DNA of 64,000 nucleotides from Helicobacter pylori NQ4053 (lineage in GTDB: Bacteria > Campylobacterota > Campylobacteria > Campylobacterales > Helicobacteraceae): positions 186,001 to 250,000 of the forward strand of contig NZ_AKNV01000006.1 of the NCBI RefSeq assembly GCF_000274605.1, written 5' to 3'. Under the pieces are notes generated by a model. It worked only from the letters and a program-made list of their open reading frames with translations, did not search any database and was not told the DNA's origin. How positions within the stretch are numbered: the first letter of the stretch is position 1; every line of letters starts with the position of its first letter. This document shows, piece after piece, positions 37,039-45,199 of the stretch. A program made the translations under genes and the position numbers.

Positions 37039-37329
37039 ATGAAAAAGGTTATTATGGCTTTAGGCGTTTTGGCGTTCGCAAACGCTTTAATGGCAACCGA
37101 TGTTAAAGCTCTTGCAAAAGGTTGTGCCGCTTGCCATGGGGTTAAGTTTGAAAAGAAAGCTTTAGGCAAAAGCAAAATCGTTAACATGATGAGTGAAGCA
37201 GAAATTGAAAAAGATCTTATGGATTTTAAAAGCGGTGCCAACAAGAATCCTGTCATGACCGCCCAAGCTAAAAAATTAAGCGATGAAGACATCAAAGCTT
37301 TAGCCAAATACATCCCCACTCTCAAATAA
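37039..37329 (+). CDS. Periplasmic cytochrome c553
   Basis: A 96-residue monoheme cytochrome c. It has a signal peptide of about 19 residues ending ALMA, the heme-binding motif CAACH near residues 29-33, and the axial methionine in KNPVMTAQ near residue 74. This is the small soluble electron carrier between the bc1 complex and the cbb3 oxidase of H. pylori (HP1227). AGAGGAGACAAACG precedes the ATG. A strong hairpin follows the stop. Confidence 0.93.
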   Translation: MKKVIMALGVLAFANALMATDVKALAKGCAACHGVKFEKKALGKSKIVNMMSEAEIEKDLMDFKSGANKNPVMTAQAKKLSDEDIKALAKYIPTLK

Positions 37330-37339
37330 ACCCTCCCAG

Positions 37340-37370
37340 TTTTAATAGCACTATTTGGGTGCTATTAAAA
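37340..37370 (+). terminator. Perfect 12-bp hairpin after cytochrome c553
   Basis: Arms ttttaatagcac and gtgctattaaaa are perfectly complementary around a seven-base loop, ten bases after the stop. The tail is not a pure T run in either direction, so it may act as an mRNA-stabilising end as much as a terminator. Confidence 0.6.
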
Positions 37371-37443
37371 TGAGTTTCAAACCCTTTTTTCTTAATTTTT
37401 GATTTTAATGGCATTCTTAACCCTACTTAAAGCCAGCATACAC

Positions 37444-37449
37444 TATAAT
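37444..37449 (+). promoter_or_regulatory. Candidate nudH-lysC-hobA-holB-folP promoter (-10)
   Basis: TACACTATAATACC gives a perfect TATAAT, 40 bases before the nudH ATG. The following five genes overlap or nearly touch, so this could drive them all. Confidence 0.5.
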
Positions 37450-37489
37450 ACCATCTTAATCAAACAAGAAAGAGCTAAAATAAAGACCT

Positions 37490-37957
37490 ATGCTACATAA
37501 AAAATATCGTCCTAATGTTGCGGCCATTATCATGTCGCCAGACTACCCTAACGCATGCGAAGTTTTTATCGCTGAGCGCATAGACATTGAAGGGGCGTGG
37601 CAGTTCCCCCAAGGGGGCATTGATGAGGGCGAAACCCCTTTAGAAGCGCTCTATAGAGAATTATTAGAAGAAATTGGCACGAATGAAATAGAGATTTTGG
37701 CGCAATACCCTAGATGGATCGCCTATGATTTCCCAAGCAACATGGAGCATAAATTCTATGCGTTTGACGGGCAAAAGCAGCGCTATTTTTTAGTGCGCCT
37801 AAAGCATGTTAACAACATTGATCTGAACAAACACACGCCAGAATTTAGGGCTTATCAATTCATCCATCTTAAGGATTTGCTTAAAAAAATCGTCCCCTTC
37901 AAACGCCAAGTGTACCGCCAAGTCATCGCTTATTTCAAAAGAGAGGGGTATTTATAG
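37490..37957 (+). CDS. nudH: RNA 5'-pyrophosphohydrolase (Nudix)
   Basis: NudH/RppH removes pyrophosphate from 5'-triphosphate RNA, starting mRNA decay. It was formerly called invA. The 155-residue protein has the complete Nudix box from [16 protein letters not shown] to LLEEIGT (residues ~43-65), with the catalytic REXXEEXG-type acidic residues, and WQFPQGG just before it, as in RppH. It is the first gene of the overlapped lysC-hobA-holB-folP run; its stop is separated from the lysC GTG by one base. Confidence 0.95.
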   Translation: MLHKKYRPNVAAIIMSPDYPNACEVFIAERIDIEGAWQFPQGGIDEGETPLEALYRELLEEIGTNEIEILAQYPRWIAYDFPSNMEHKFYAFDGQKQRYFLVRLKHVNNIDLNKHTPEFRAYQFIHLKDLLKKIVPFKRQVYRQVIAYFKREGYL

Positions 37958-37958
37958 G

Positions 37959-39176
37959 GTGTTAATCGTTCAAAAATACGGCGGCACGAGCATGGGCAGC
38001 ATAGAAAGGATCCACAATGTCGCTCAAAGGGTTTTAGAAAGCGTTAAATTAGGGCATCAGGTGGTGGTGGTGGTTTCGGCGATGAGCGGCGAAACCGATA
38101 GGCTTTTAGAATTTGGCAAGAATTTTAGCCATAACCCTAACAAGCGAGAAATGGACAGGATTGTGAGCACGGGAGAATGGATTTCAAGCGCGGCTTTGAG
38201 CATGGCGTTAGAGAGATACGGGCATAGAGCCATTTCATTGAGCGGGAAAGAAGCGGGCATTTTAACCAGCTCGCATTTTCAAAACGCCGTGATCCAATCC
38301 ATTGACACCAAACGCATCACAGAGCTTTTAGAAAAAAACTACATTGTGGTGATCGCTGGGTTTCAAGGCGCTGATATTCAAGGCGAAACAACGACTTTAG
38401 GGCGTGGGGGGAGCGATTTGAGCGCGGTCGCTTTGGCCGGGGCTTTAAAAGCGGATCTGTGCGAAATCTATACGGATGTGGATGGCGTTTATACCACCGA
38501 TCCGCGCATTGAAGAAAAGGCTCAAAAAATCGCGCAAATCAGCTATGATGAAATGCTTGAACTGGCTTCTATGGGGGCTAAAGTTTTATTAAACCGCTCG
38601 GTAGAATTAGCTAAAAAACTCAGCGTGAAGTTAGTGACTCGCAATTCGTTTAACCATAGCGAAGGCACGCTCATTGTGGCTGAAAAAGACTTTAAAGGAG
38701 AACGCATGGAAACCCCTATAGTGAGTGGGATCGCATTGGATAAAAATCAGGCTCGTGTGAGCATGGAGGGCGTGGAAGATCGGCCAGGCATTGCCGCTGA
38801 AATCTTTGGCGCTTTAGCGGAGTATCGCATTAACGTGGATATGATCGTCCAAACGATCGGCAGAGATGGCAAAACCGATTTGGATTTTACGATCGTTAAA
38901 ACCCAAATAGAAGAAACCAAGCAAGCCTTAAAGCCTTTTTTAGCGCAAATGGATTCCATTGATTATGATGAAAATATCGCTAAAGTTTCCATAGTGGGCG
39001 TGGGCATGAAGTCGCATTCTGGGGTGGCGAGCATCGCTTTTAAAGCCCTAGCCAAAGACAATATTAATATCATGATGATTTCCACAAGCGAGATTAAAAT
39101 TTCGGTTTTGATTGACATTAAATACGCTGAATTAGCGGTTAGAACTTTGCATGCGGTGTATCAATTAGATCAATGA
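37959..39176 (+). CDS. lysC: Aspartokinase
   Basis: Aspartokinase phosphorylates aspartate for lysine/DAP, threonine and methionine synthesis. The 405-residue product starts with a GTG at 37959 (LIVQKYGGTSMGS), preceded by a GAGAGGGG site inside the end of nudH. The kinase domain (1-240) has KYGGTS and TLGRGGSDLSAVALA. Two ACT domains follow for feedback regulation, the second with VSIVGVGMKSHSGVAS. The stop overlaps the hobA start by four bases. Confidence 0.96.
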   Translation: MLIVQKYGGTSMGSIERIHNVAQRVLESVKLGHQVVVVVSAMSGETDRLLEFGKNFSHNPNKREMDRIVSTGEWISSAALSMALERYGHRAISLSGKEAGILTSSHFQNAVIQSIDTKRITELLEKNYIVVIAGFQGADIQGETTTLGRGGSDLSAVALAGALKADLCEIYTDVDGVYTTDPRIEEKAQKIAQISYDEMLELASMGAKVLLNRSVELAKKLSVKLVTRNSFNHSEGTLIVAEKDFKGERMETPIVSGIALDKNQARVSMEGVEDRPGIAAEIFGALAEYRINVDMIVQTIGRDGKTDLDFTIVKTQIEETKQALKPFLAQMDSIDYDENIAKVSIVGVGMKSHSGVASIAFKALAKDNINIMMISTSEIKISVLIDIKYAELAVRTLHAVYQLDQ

Positions 39177-39715
39177 AAAATTTCTACGACTGGATCAAAG
39201 AATTTGTACGCAATCAAGGGGAGTTTATCGCTCAGCAAAGCGGGTGGCTGGAATTAGAGCGATCAAGCTATGCAAAGCTCATCGCGCAAACCATTTCGCA
39301 TGTGCTTAATGGCGGATCGCTGTTGGTGAGTGCGGATTCTTCTAGACGCTGGTTTTTAAACTACATTCTTTCTAATCTCAACCCTAAAGATTTAAAAGAG
39401 CGCCCCTTATTGTCCGTCATTGATTTTAACGCTTCTTCTTTCTACCCCAAAAACGATGCGAATCTCTCTCTAGCCACCATAGAGCTGACTTATCAAAACC
39501 CCATGTTTTGGCATGTTGGGAAAATTGAAAATGAAGGTTTGAAAACGATACTACTGAGCAAAATCCCTAGTTTTTTATGGCTTTTTGAAGAGCTTAAAGA
39601 AGATTGTTTGCTTTTAAAAGAGCATGACAGCTTGCTGGATTATAAATTATTGCAGCTATTCAAACTCTTTGAAAACGCGCTTTTTAGCGCACTATACAAT
39701 AAGGTTACTTTGTGA
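39173..39715 (+). CDS. hobA: HobA, DnaA-binding initiator-associated protein
   Basis: HobA is an epsilonproteobacterial protein (HP1230) that binds DnaA domain I-II and promotes orisome assembly at oriC; structurally it resembles the E. coli regulator DiaA. The 180-residue frame has no common catalytic motif. It has a mixed alpha/beta fold, recognisable by position and length, with the segment SHVLNGGSLLVSADSSRRWF near residues 43-62 that corresponds to the SIS-like phosphate-loop region. It overlaps lysC and holB by four bases each, so it is translated together with the clamp-loader subunit. Confidence 0.85.
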   Translation: MKNFYDWIKEFVRNQGEFIAQQSGWLELERSSYAKLIAQTISHVLNGGSLLVSADSSRRWFLNYILSNLNPKDLKERPLLSVIDFNASSFYPKNDANLSLATIELTYQNPMFWHVGKIENEGLKTILLSKIPSFLWLFEELKEDCLLLKEHDSLLDYKLLQLFKLFENALFSALYNKVTL

Positions 39716-40368
39716 AAAACTCCAACCGCCTTATTTATACGGACAATCTTGAAGAGAGCCTAGAAGAGACTGCAAGCCTTTTTGAACACCACATTAAATT
39801 CTACACGGAAATTATTGAAAAAGACAAAAAGGTGATCAAAACTTTTAACAAGGATTTTAAAATAGAGCATGCTAAAGAAGTCATTTCAAAGGCCCATCTC
39901 AAACACAGCGAACTGAACGCTTTTTTAATCGCCGCTCCTAGTTATGGTATAGAAGCCCAAAACGCGCTCTTAAAAATCTTAGAAGAACCCCCGAATAACG
40001 TTTGTTTTATCATGTTCGCTAAAAGCCCAAACCATGTGTTAGCCACCATTAAATCCCGCCTAATCAAAGAAGACAAACGCCAAAAAATCCCCCTAAAACC
40101 TTTAGATTTGGATTTATCCAAGCTGGATTTGAAAGATGTTTATGCGTTTTTAAAAAATTTAGACAAAGAAAATTTTGATTCCAGAGAAAATCAGAGGGAA
40201 AAAATTGAAAGCCTGTTAGAGAGCGTTAACAGGCATAAGATCCCCTTAAACGAGCAAGAATTGCAAGCCTTTGATTTAGCGATCAAGGCTAACAGCTCTT
40301 ATTACAAGCTCAGCTATAATCTTTTACCCCTGCTTTTAAGCCTTTTATCCAAAAAGAAAACGCCATGA
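39712..40368 (+). CDS. holB: DNA polymerase III delta' subunit
   Basis: The delta' subunit is part of the clamp loader. The 218-residue protein is short for HolB (330 in E. coli). It keeps the core AAA-like segment AYQ-to-IEE equivalent: IAAPSYGIEAQNALLKILEE near residues 73-92, followed by ATIKSRLI. There is no Walker A, as expected for delta'. The start is a GTG in the ATG-like overlap with hobA (four bases), and its end overlaps folP by four bases. The small size is typical of epsilonproteobacteria. Confidence 0.85.
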   Translation: MKNSNRLIYTDNLEESLEETASLFEHHIKFYTEIIEKDKKVIKTFNKDFKIEHAKEVISKAHLKHSELNAFLIAAPSYGIEAQNALLKILEEPPNNVCFIMFAKSPNHVLATIKSRLIKEDKRQKIPLKPLDLDLSKLDLKDVYAFLKNLDKENFDSRENQREKIESLLESVNRHKIPLNEQELQAFDLAIKANSSYYKLSYNLLPLLLSLLSKKKTP

Positions 40369-41507
40369 TTGTAAAACGCCTTAACCCTGATGCGCTCAAA
40401 AGCGCTCTGCAAAAAATAGGGCCAGAAAAGATCGCACAAAACCATATGTATCAAAAAGGCGTTAGCTTTGTTTTTGAAATCCAACACCTGCCCTTAAGCG
40501 CTGCCCTCATTTTAAAGCAAGAGGCCATAAGCGTTGGGGGCGATTTTGCCACGCCAAGAGATTGCATTTTAGCCAAAGAGCCTTTTTATGATGGGGTGCT
40601 GATTGCGAGCGCTAACCAATTAGAACGCCTGATTGTGAAGTGCCATTCCCAACCCTTTGGGCTTAAACATTTAGCGCAAGAATTAAAAAGCCACCTCAAA
40701 GCTAAAAAGCCTAACGCTCCTCAGATCATGGCAATCTTGAATCTCACGCCGGATAGTTTCTATGAAAAGAGCCGGTTTGATAGCAAAAAAGCGCTTGAAG
40801 AAATCTACCAATTGCTAGAAAAGGGTATCACGCTCATTGATATAGGCGCGGCCAGTTCAAGACCGCAGAGTGAAATCATTGACCCAAGAATAGAGCAAAA
40901 TCGCTTAAAAGAAATTTTATTAGAAATCAAATCCCAAAAACTCTACCAATGCACTCAATTCAGCATAGACACCTACCATGCCAAAACGGCCCAAATGGCT
41001 TTGGAGCATTATTTTTCCATCCTTAATGACGTGAGCGGTTTTAATAGCGCTGCAATGCTAGAAGTCGCCAAAGATTATAAGCCCACTTGCATTTTAATGC
41101 ACGCTCAAAAAACCCCCAAAGACATGCAAGAAAATGTTTTTTACCACAATTTATTTGATGAAATGGATCGCTTCTTTAAGGAAAAATTAGAGGTTTTAGA
41201 AAAATACGCACTCCAAGATATTATTTTAGATATTGGGTTTGGATTCGCTAAATTAAAAGAGCATAATTTAGCCTTAATCAAGCATTTAAGCCATTTTCTT
41301 AAGTTCAAAAAACCCCTATTGGTGGGAGCGAGCCGTAAAAACACGATCGGGCTTATCACCGGGCGTGAAGTTCAAAACCGGCTCGCTGGCACTTTGAGTT
41401 TGCATTTAATGGCGTTGCAAAACGGAGCGAGTATTTTAAGAGCGCATGACATTGATGAGCATATCGATCTCATCAAGGTGTTTAAGAGTTTGGAAGAAAC
41501 GGATTGA
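40365..41507 (+). CDS. folP: Dihydropteroate synthase with N-terminal extension
   Basis: DHPS joins p-aminobenzoate to the pterin diphosphate, the sulfonamide target. At 380 residues it is about 100 longer than typical FolP (~280). The catalytic TIM barrel begins near residue 118 (QIMAILNLTPDSFYEKSRF) and includes LIDIGAASSRPQS, the INDVSGF-type ILNDVSGF and the phosphate-binding GASRKNTIG near residue 323. The N-terminal ~117 residues match no domain I recognise, though the extension is usual in Helicobacter/Campylobacter. It overlaps holB by four bases. Confidence 0.93.
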   Translation: MIVKRLNPDALKSALQKIGPEKIAQNHMYQKGVSFVFEIQHLPLSAALILKQEAISVGGDFATPRDCILAKEPFYDGVLIASANQLERLIVKCHSQPFGLKHLAQELKSHLKAKKPNAPQIMAILNLTPDSFYEKSRFDSKKALEEIYQLLEKGITLIDIGAASSRPQSEIIDPRIEQNRLKEILLEIKSQKLYQCTQFSIDTYHAKTAQMALEHYFSILNDVSGFNSAAMLEVAKDYKPTCILMHAQKTPKDMQENVFYHNLFDEMDRFFKEKLEVLEKYALQDIILDIGFGFAKLKEHNLALIKHLSHFLKFKKPLLVGASRKNTIGLITGREVQNRLAGTLSLHLMALQNGASILRAHDIDEHIDLIKVFKSLEETD

Positions 41508-41545
41508 ACCAAAATTTTTAGCTTTGATCCCACTAGGTGTTGGTC

Positions 41546-41571
41546 ATCATCAAAACGCTATTTTTGATGAT
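41546..41571. terminator. Hairpin between convergent folP and the sigma-54 gene
   Basis: Arms atcatcaaaa and ttttgatgat pair over 10 bp around a six-base loop in the 87-base gap between two converging stops. There is no good T run, so it is a weak bidirectional terminator candidate. Confidence 0.4.
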
Positions 41572-41594
41572 CAATCCTTGATTAACCCCAATAT

Positions 41595-42056
41595 TCAAAG
41601 GATCACATCCATCGTTGAAGGGTTGTTGTAAGCGTTTTGATAGCGTTGCAAAAAAGCGTTATGGTTGGTAGCGTTAAAGGTTTGAAAGGCTTTTTTGTGC
41701 AAGCCATTCACCGGCTGTTTGGGGGCGTTTTCCACTTCTTTAGAGAATTTCCCGTTATAAAAATCCGTCAAACTATAAAGCGACTGAGCAGCAAGGCGTT
41801 TTTGGCTCTCATCCATTCCGGCCGTAGCCCTTAAAAAAGCCTCATACTCTCTATCGCTCATCAATTCTAAAACCAAAAAGCCGTAAGTCTCTCGCTTGTC
41901 AGGGTTAAAGGGGAGGTTTTCTGTTGGAGCGTCCTTTTTTTCTCGCTCTATTTTTTCTGTGTTTTCAACAGGAGCCAGGTCTTCTTTAGGAGCGCTTTTA
42001 GCGTTTAAAAGCCCATAGAGGTTAGAATCAAATTGATTGATAGAAGAAACAGCCAT
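41595..42056 (-). CDS. Sigma-54-dependent small protein (HP1233-like), likely flagellar
   Basis: A 153-residue soluble protein with no domain I can name. The first ~55 residues are low complexity and charged (AVSSINQFDSNLYGLLNAKS, then many Glu/Lys/Pro). Residues ~60-105 look helical (YGFLVLELMSDREYEAFLRA). There is no signal peptide or membrane segment. The promoter just upstream matches the RpoN consensus, and in H. pylori the RpoN regulon is made up mainly of hook and flagellin genes. The HP1233 equivalent is reported in that regulon and is sometimes called FlgJ-like; I see no FlgJ motif. Function is inferred from regulation only. Confidence 0.65.
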   Translation of the reverse strand: MAVSSINQFDSNLYGLLNAKSAPKEDLAPVENTEKIEREKKDAPTENLPFNPDKRETYGFLVLELMSDREYEAFLRATAGMDESQKRLAAQSLYSLTDFYNGKFSKEVENAPKQPVNGLHKKAFQTFNATNHNAFLQRYQNAYNNPSTMDVIL

Positions 42057-42092
42057 GCGAATTTCCTGAAATTGAATTTTACGCTAAATTAA

Positions 42093-42107
42093 GCAAAATC
42101 CATTCCC
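42093..42107 (-). promoter_or_regulatory. Sigma-54 (RpoN) promoter
   Basis: The minus strand reads GGGAATGGATTTTGC. This keeps the invariant GG and GC spaced by ten bases, plus TTGC, against the consensus TGGCAC-N5-TTGC. It is 36 bases upstream of the ATG at 42056. Confidence 0.8.
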
Positions 42108-42271
42108 TAATGAGATAAGCCTCATAGCATGGGGTTTTAACAAAACAAGAGACTTAAAAAGCTTAAAAGAGTTTTCTTAGTGGTGTTCAAACCCTTTAAA
42201 AAGGGTCTAGGAGTTTATTTTCAAAAAGGATTCGTGTTTTTATGTTTTCATATTTCTATAAGGAGCTTAAA

Positions 42272-42373
42272 ATGGATAAACAAAAGGTAAAACTCCTAGG
42301 ACATTGTTATAGCATGATTTTACCAATCAATGCAACTTTTATGCTTTTAGAGCTTAAAAACTTTAAGTCTTAA
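42272..42373 (+). CDS. Candidate small protein of 33 residues
   Basis: An ATG at 42272 follows ATAAGGAGCTTAAA, a near-perfect ribosome-binding site at good spacing. The frame encodes MDKQKVKLLGHCYSM, then a moderately hydrophobic stretch, and ends in ELKNFKS. A hairpin starts four bases after the stop. An inverted repeat ties leader bases 42206-42217 to codons 6-10 (42288-42300), so the leader could fold over the ribosome-binding site. On the opposite strand TGCTATAAC (42306-42314) resembles an extended -10, which would start an antisense RNA across the start codon. I do not recognise the peptide. No convincing sense-strand promoter was found. Confidence 0.45.
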   Translation: MDKQKVKLLGHCYSMILPINATFMLLELKNFKS

Positions 42374-42377
42374 TTAG

Positions 42378-42406
42378 AGATTTTAGGTTAAACTACCCTA
42401 AAATCT
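42378..42406 (+). terminator. Hairpin after the 33-residue ORF
   Basis: Arms agattttagg and cctaaaatct pair over 10 bp around a nine-base loop, four bases after the small ORF stop, followed by TTAT. It separates the small ORF from the transporter gene starting at 42422. Confidence 0.55.
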
Positions 42407-42421
42407 TTATGGGTAAAGGGC

Positions 42422-43318
42422 ATGCGTAATACCATTTTATTTGGCGTTTCAATGATACTTTTGGCGAATTTATGCTTTGGGATCATGAGCGCGTTTGTTA
42501 AAATCACAGCGGATTATTTTTCCCCTATGGAGAATGTGTTTTACCGCTCCATTACCATGACGCTCTTACTCTTATTTATTTATCCTTTCAAACCCTACCG
42601 CTTGAAGAGTTACAAACAAGGCGGTTTTAAAAAGCTCGCTTTTAGGGTCGTTGTAGGGGGCTTGGCCATGCTAGCGTTTTTTTATAATATTGAAAAAATT
42701 TCGCTCGCTACAGCGACGGCTTTCTCGCAATGCGCGCCGATTTATACGGTGCTTCTTTCCCCTTTGCTTTTGAAAGAAAAGCTCAAAAGAAGCGCGTTAA
42801 TTTCTGCATGCATCGGGCTAGTGGGGGTGGTGTTGATCTCCGATCCTAGCGTGGAAAATGTGGGGCCGGTTGAAATTATTATGGGCTTATTGAGCGGGAT
42901 CTTTGTGTCTTTAGCGTATATCACTTTAAGGGATTTGAGGGAATATTATGACAAACAAGCCGTGATTTTAGCGTTCGCCTTTGGCATGAGCCTTCTTGGA
43001 TTAGCGGGCATGTTTATTGATATTCCTTTTTTATCCACAGGCATTCATATCCCTAGAAAAGAAGACATTTTGTGGATTTCTTTAATAGGGATTAGCGGGA
43101 CTTTAGGGCAATATTTCTTAACTTATGCTTACATGAACGCTCCTGCTGGGATCATTGCCCCTATTGAATACACCCGCATTGTTTGGGGGCTGTTGTTTGG
43201 GCTGTATTTGGGCGATACATTTTTGGATCTTAAAAGCTCTTTAGGGGTGGCTTTGATTTTATGTTCAGGCTTACTCATTGCCTTGCCCGCTCTTTTAAAA
43301 GAATTAAAAAAAATTTAA
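42422..43318 (+). CDS. EamA/DMT-family transporter
   Basis: A 298-residue inner-membrane protein with ten predicted helices arranged as two EamA repeats (residues ~1-145 and ~155-295). Repeat marks are FVKITADYFSPMENVFYRS near residue 25, ATAFSQCAPIYTVLLSPLLLKEK near 100-122, and in repeat two GIIAPIEYTRIVWGLLFG near residues 244-261. The drug/metabolite superfamily exports amino acids, nucleotide sugars or drugs; the substrate is not predictable. The ATG at 42422 lies 15 bases after a hairpin. The next gene starts three bases after its stop. Confidence 0.85.
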   Translation: MRNTILFGVSMILLANLCFGIMSAFVKITADYFSPMENVFYRSITMTLLLLFIYPFKPYRLKSYKQGGFKKLAFRVVVGGLAMLAFFYNIEKISLATATAFSQCAPIYTVLLSPLLLKEKLKRSALISACIGLVGVVLISDPSVENVGPVEIIMGLLSGIFVSLAYITLRDLREYYDKQAVILAFAFGMSLLGLAGMFIDIPFLSTGIHIPRKEDILWISLIGISGTLGQYFLTYAYMNAPAGIIAPIEYTRIVWGLLFGLYLGDTFLDLKSSLGVALILCSGLLIALPALLKELKKI

Positions 43319-43321
43319 GCC

Positions 43322-44569
43322 ATGCAGCTAAGCCCTTTACAAAGCGCTCTGTTATATTTCCGCTATTTTATTTATCCAGAGAAAAAAACAAGAAGCTTTG
43401 ATTTAAGCGATTTAGTCTTTATCATCATGGTTTTTTTAGTCCTGGCTTTGGGGCTGTTGATGAGTAAAGAAATTTCTATCAGCTACAATGAAGCGAAAGA
43501 CTTTTTTTATAGCAGCGCATGGTTTGTTCAAATCGCTCAAAAAAGCGTAGCCATTTTAGGCCAAAACGATTTGGCTTTGAGGTTGCCTTTTTTGATCGCT
43601 CATATCATCAACATGTTTTTATTTTATTTGATAGGGCGAAAGATCTTAAAAAAGCCTAAAGACACTCTTTATGTGGTATTGACTTACGCTTTATTGCCTG
43701 GAGTGAATCTCTTTGCGATTTTACTGGCTAAAAGCGTGTTGGTGTTAAGCCTTGGGCTTTTGGTTAGCTATTTGTATATCAAAACCCAAAAAATCCCTTA
43801 TTTAACCCTTAGCGCTTGTGCGTTTTTAGACGGCGCGTTCATCCCACTTTTACTAGGGGTTTTTGCCTACGCTTTAAGAAAACGCTATTTTAAGAGCGCG
43901 ATCTTTATTTTGGTGGTTTTAATTGTGAATACCGCTCTTTTTAGCGGGAGTTTCAATAAGGGCTTGCCTAGCGGGTATTTTATAGACACATGCTTAGAAC
44001 TCATGCTTTTATATTCGCCCTTATTGTTCCTCTACTACCCTTATACGCTCTATAAAGCCCTTTTGGATAAAAAGCCATCGTTACTAGCCTTTATGAGCGC
44101 GAGCGGTTGGCTTTTCCCTTTGCTTTTGAGCATGCGCCAAGAGATAGATTTAAGAACTTTCGCCCCCTTAGCGTTAATCGGTTTGCCTTTGTTTGTTAAA
44201 AGCGTTTTAAATAGCCTTAGGGTGCGTTTAAAGGAATTCAGGGGGCAGTATTATTTGCGCGTTTTTAGTTTGTATCTTTTAATGCTCACTGAAACGCTTT
44301 TTTTATGGGGGAGTAAAATTTCTGGTGCTAATGAAAAATTATTGAATCGGCATTTCTTAGCCAAAGAAGTCGCTACAGCCTTGCAATTAAGGGGAATCCA
44401 TCAAATCCGCACTAACGATAAACAACTCGCTTTAAGGCTCCAATTCTATGGCATTAAAGAGGGGGGGAGGTTAAGGCTCATTAACACTAAAATTTCTAAA
44501 AAACGCCCTGATATTACAATCATCTACGCTGATAAAATTCTACAATCCTATAGTTTGGTGCGCCATTAA
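43322..44569 (+). CDS. Polytopic membrane protein, GT-C/ArnT-like glycosyltransferase candidate
   Basis: A 415-residue protein with about ten hydrophobic helices and a short soluble C-terminal domain (residues ~345-415). The first periplasmic loop has ISYNEAKDFFYSSAWFVQIA near residue 50, an acidic loop placed as in dolichyl-phosphate-mannose/ArnT-type transferases, and the helix pattern resembles that superfamily. No assured catalytic motif was found. It lies three bases after the EamA transporter, so the two are cotranscribed. A seven-G run near 44461 lies in its 3' part. An envelope-glycan role is an inference. Confidence 0.5.
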   Translation: MQLSPLQSALLYFRYFIYPEKKTRSFDLSDLVFIIMVFLVLALGLLMSKEISISYNEAKDFFYSSAWFVQIAQKSVAILGQNDLALRLPFLIAHIINMFLFYLIGRKILKKPKDTLYVVLTYALLPGVNLFAILLAKSVLVLSLGLLVSYLYIKTQKIPYLTLSACAFLDGAFIPLLLGVFAYALRKRYFKSAIFILVVLIVNTALFSGSFNKGLPSGYFIDTCLELMLLYSPLLFLYYPYTLYKALLDKKPSLLAFMSASGWLFPLLLSMRQEIDLRTFAPLALIGLPLFVKSVLNSLRVRLKEFRGQYYLRVFSLYLLMLTETLFLWGSKISGANEKLLNRHFLAKEVATALQLRGIHQIRTNDKQLALRLQFYGIKEGGRLRLINTKISKKRPDITIIYADKILQSYSLVRH

Positions 44570-44647
44570 ATTAATTCTTTAAAAAGCGTTTTATCTAAAA
44601 AACGATAAAATACACTCTAAAAATAAATAAAATATGCGAGAAAAATC

Positions 44648-45199
44648 ATGAGACTCAAACTAACCCATATAAACCATATAAGCCATAAGATTGCCAACGA
44701 CTTTATCCATTCAAAGCTATTAGAATTAAAAGCCCCTAGAGAATTATTGTGCGAATTGATAGAAGGGATTTTGGAAAAAAGCGTTAAAAAAGAAAACGCC
44801 ATAGATGAGCAAGCCAGAGAGCTTTTAGAAGAAAACACCGATGAAATAGAATTCATGCGGATGGATGAAAGGCAGCTTTTTTGGATGATTAAAAGACAGA
44901 TCGCTCAAAAAGAGGGCTTCCATTTGTTTTGGGAAGAAAGGTGCAACGATTTATCGCACCAGATTTTGAATAAAATCTTAGATGAGGATTTGATCATGTT
45001 TAGCGTATCAGAGAATTTGATAAGGAATTTGATTTACAAATCCATTGACACCTATTCTAAAGCGTATGAAAGCATTGAAAATGAAGTGCATGAAAAAATC
45101 AAGCATTACAAACGCAAACTGCCCATAGGGAGCGATGAATACGAGCTGGTGTTTGAAAGGCTCTATGAAGAAGAATTAAGGCGTAAAGGCTTTTTATAA
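44648..45199 (+). CDS. DUF507 family protein
   Basis: A 183-residue, highly charged and mostly helical soluble protein. It matches what I recall of the DUF507 family: a basic start MRLKLTHINHISHKIANDF, then two related halves rich in Glu/Lys, each with an ILEK.../ILDE... helix pattern, and a C-terminal ELVFERLYEEELRRKGFL. Function is unknown in all species I know. Its stop overlaps the carA ATG by one base (TAATG), so it is translationally coupled to carA; the same neighbourhood occurs in other epsilonproteobacteria. Confidence 0.65.
   Translation: MRLKLTHINHISHKIANDFIHSKLLELKAPRELLCELIEGILEKSVKKENAIDEQARELLEENTDEIEFMRMDERQLFWMIKRQIAQKEGFHLFWEERCNDLSHQILNKILDEDLIMFSVSENLIRNLIYKSIDTYSKAYESIENEVHEKIKHYKRKLPIGSDEYELVFERLYEEELRRKGFL

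Noticed and set aside
44461..44467. G7 run near the end of the membrane glycosyltransferase-like gene as a switch
   Set aside because: Short, split by codons for Glu-Gly-Gly-Arg and close to the 3' end; weak evidence for switching.
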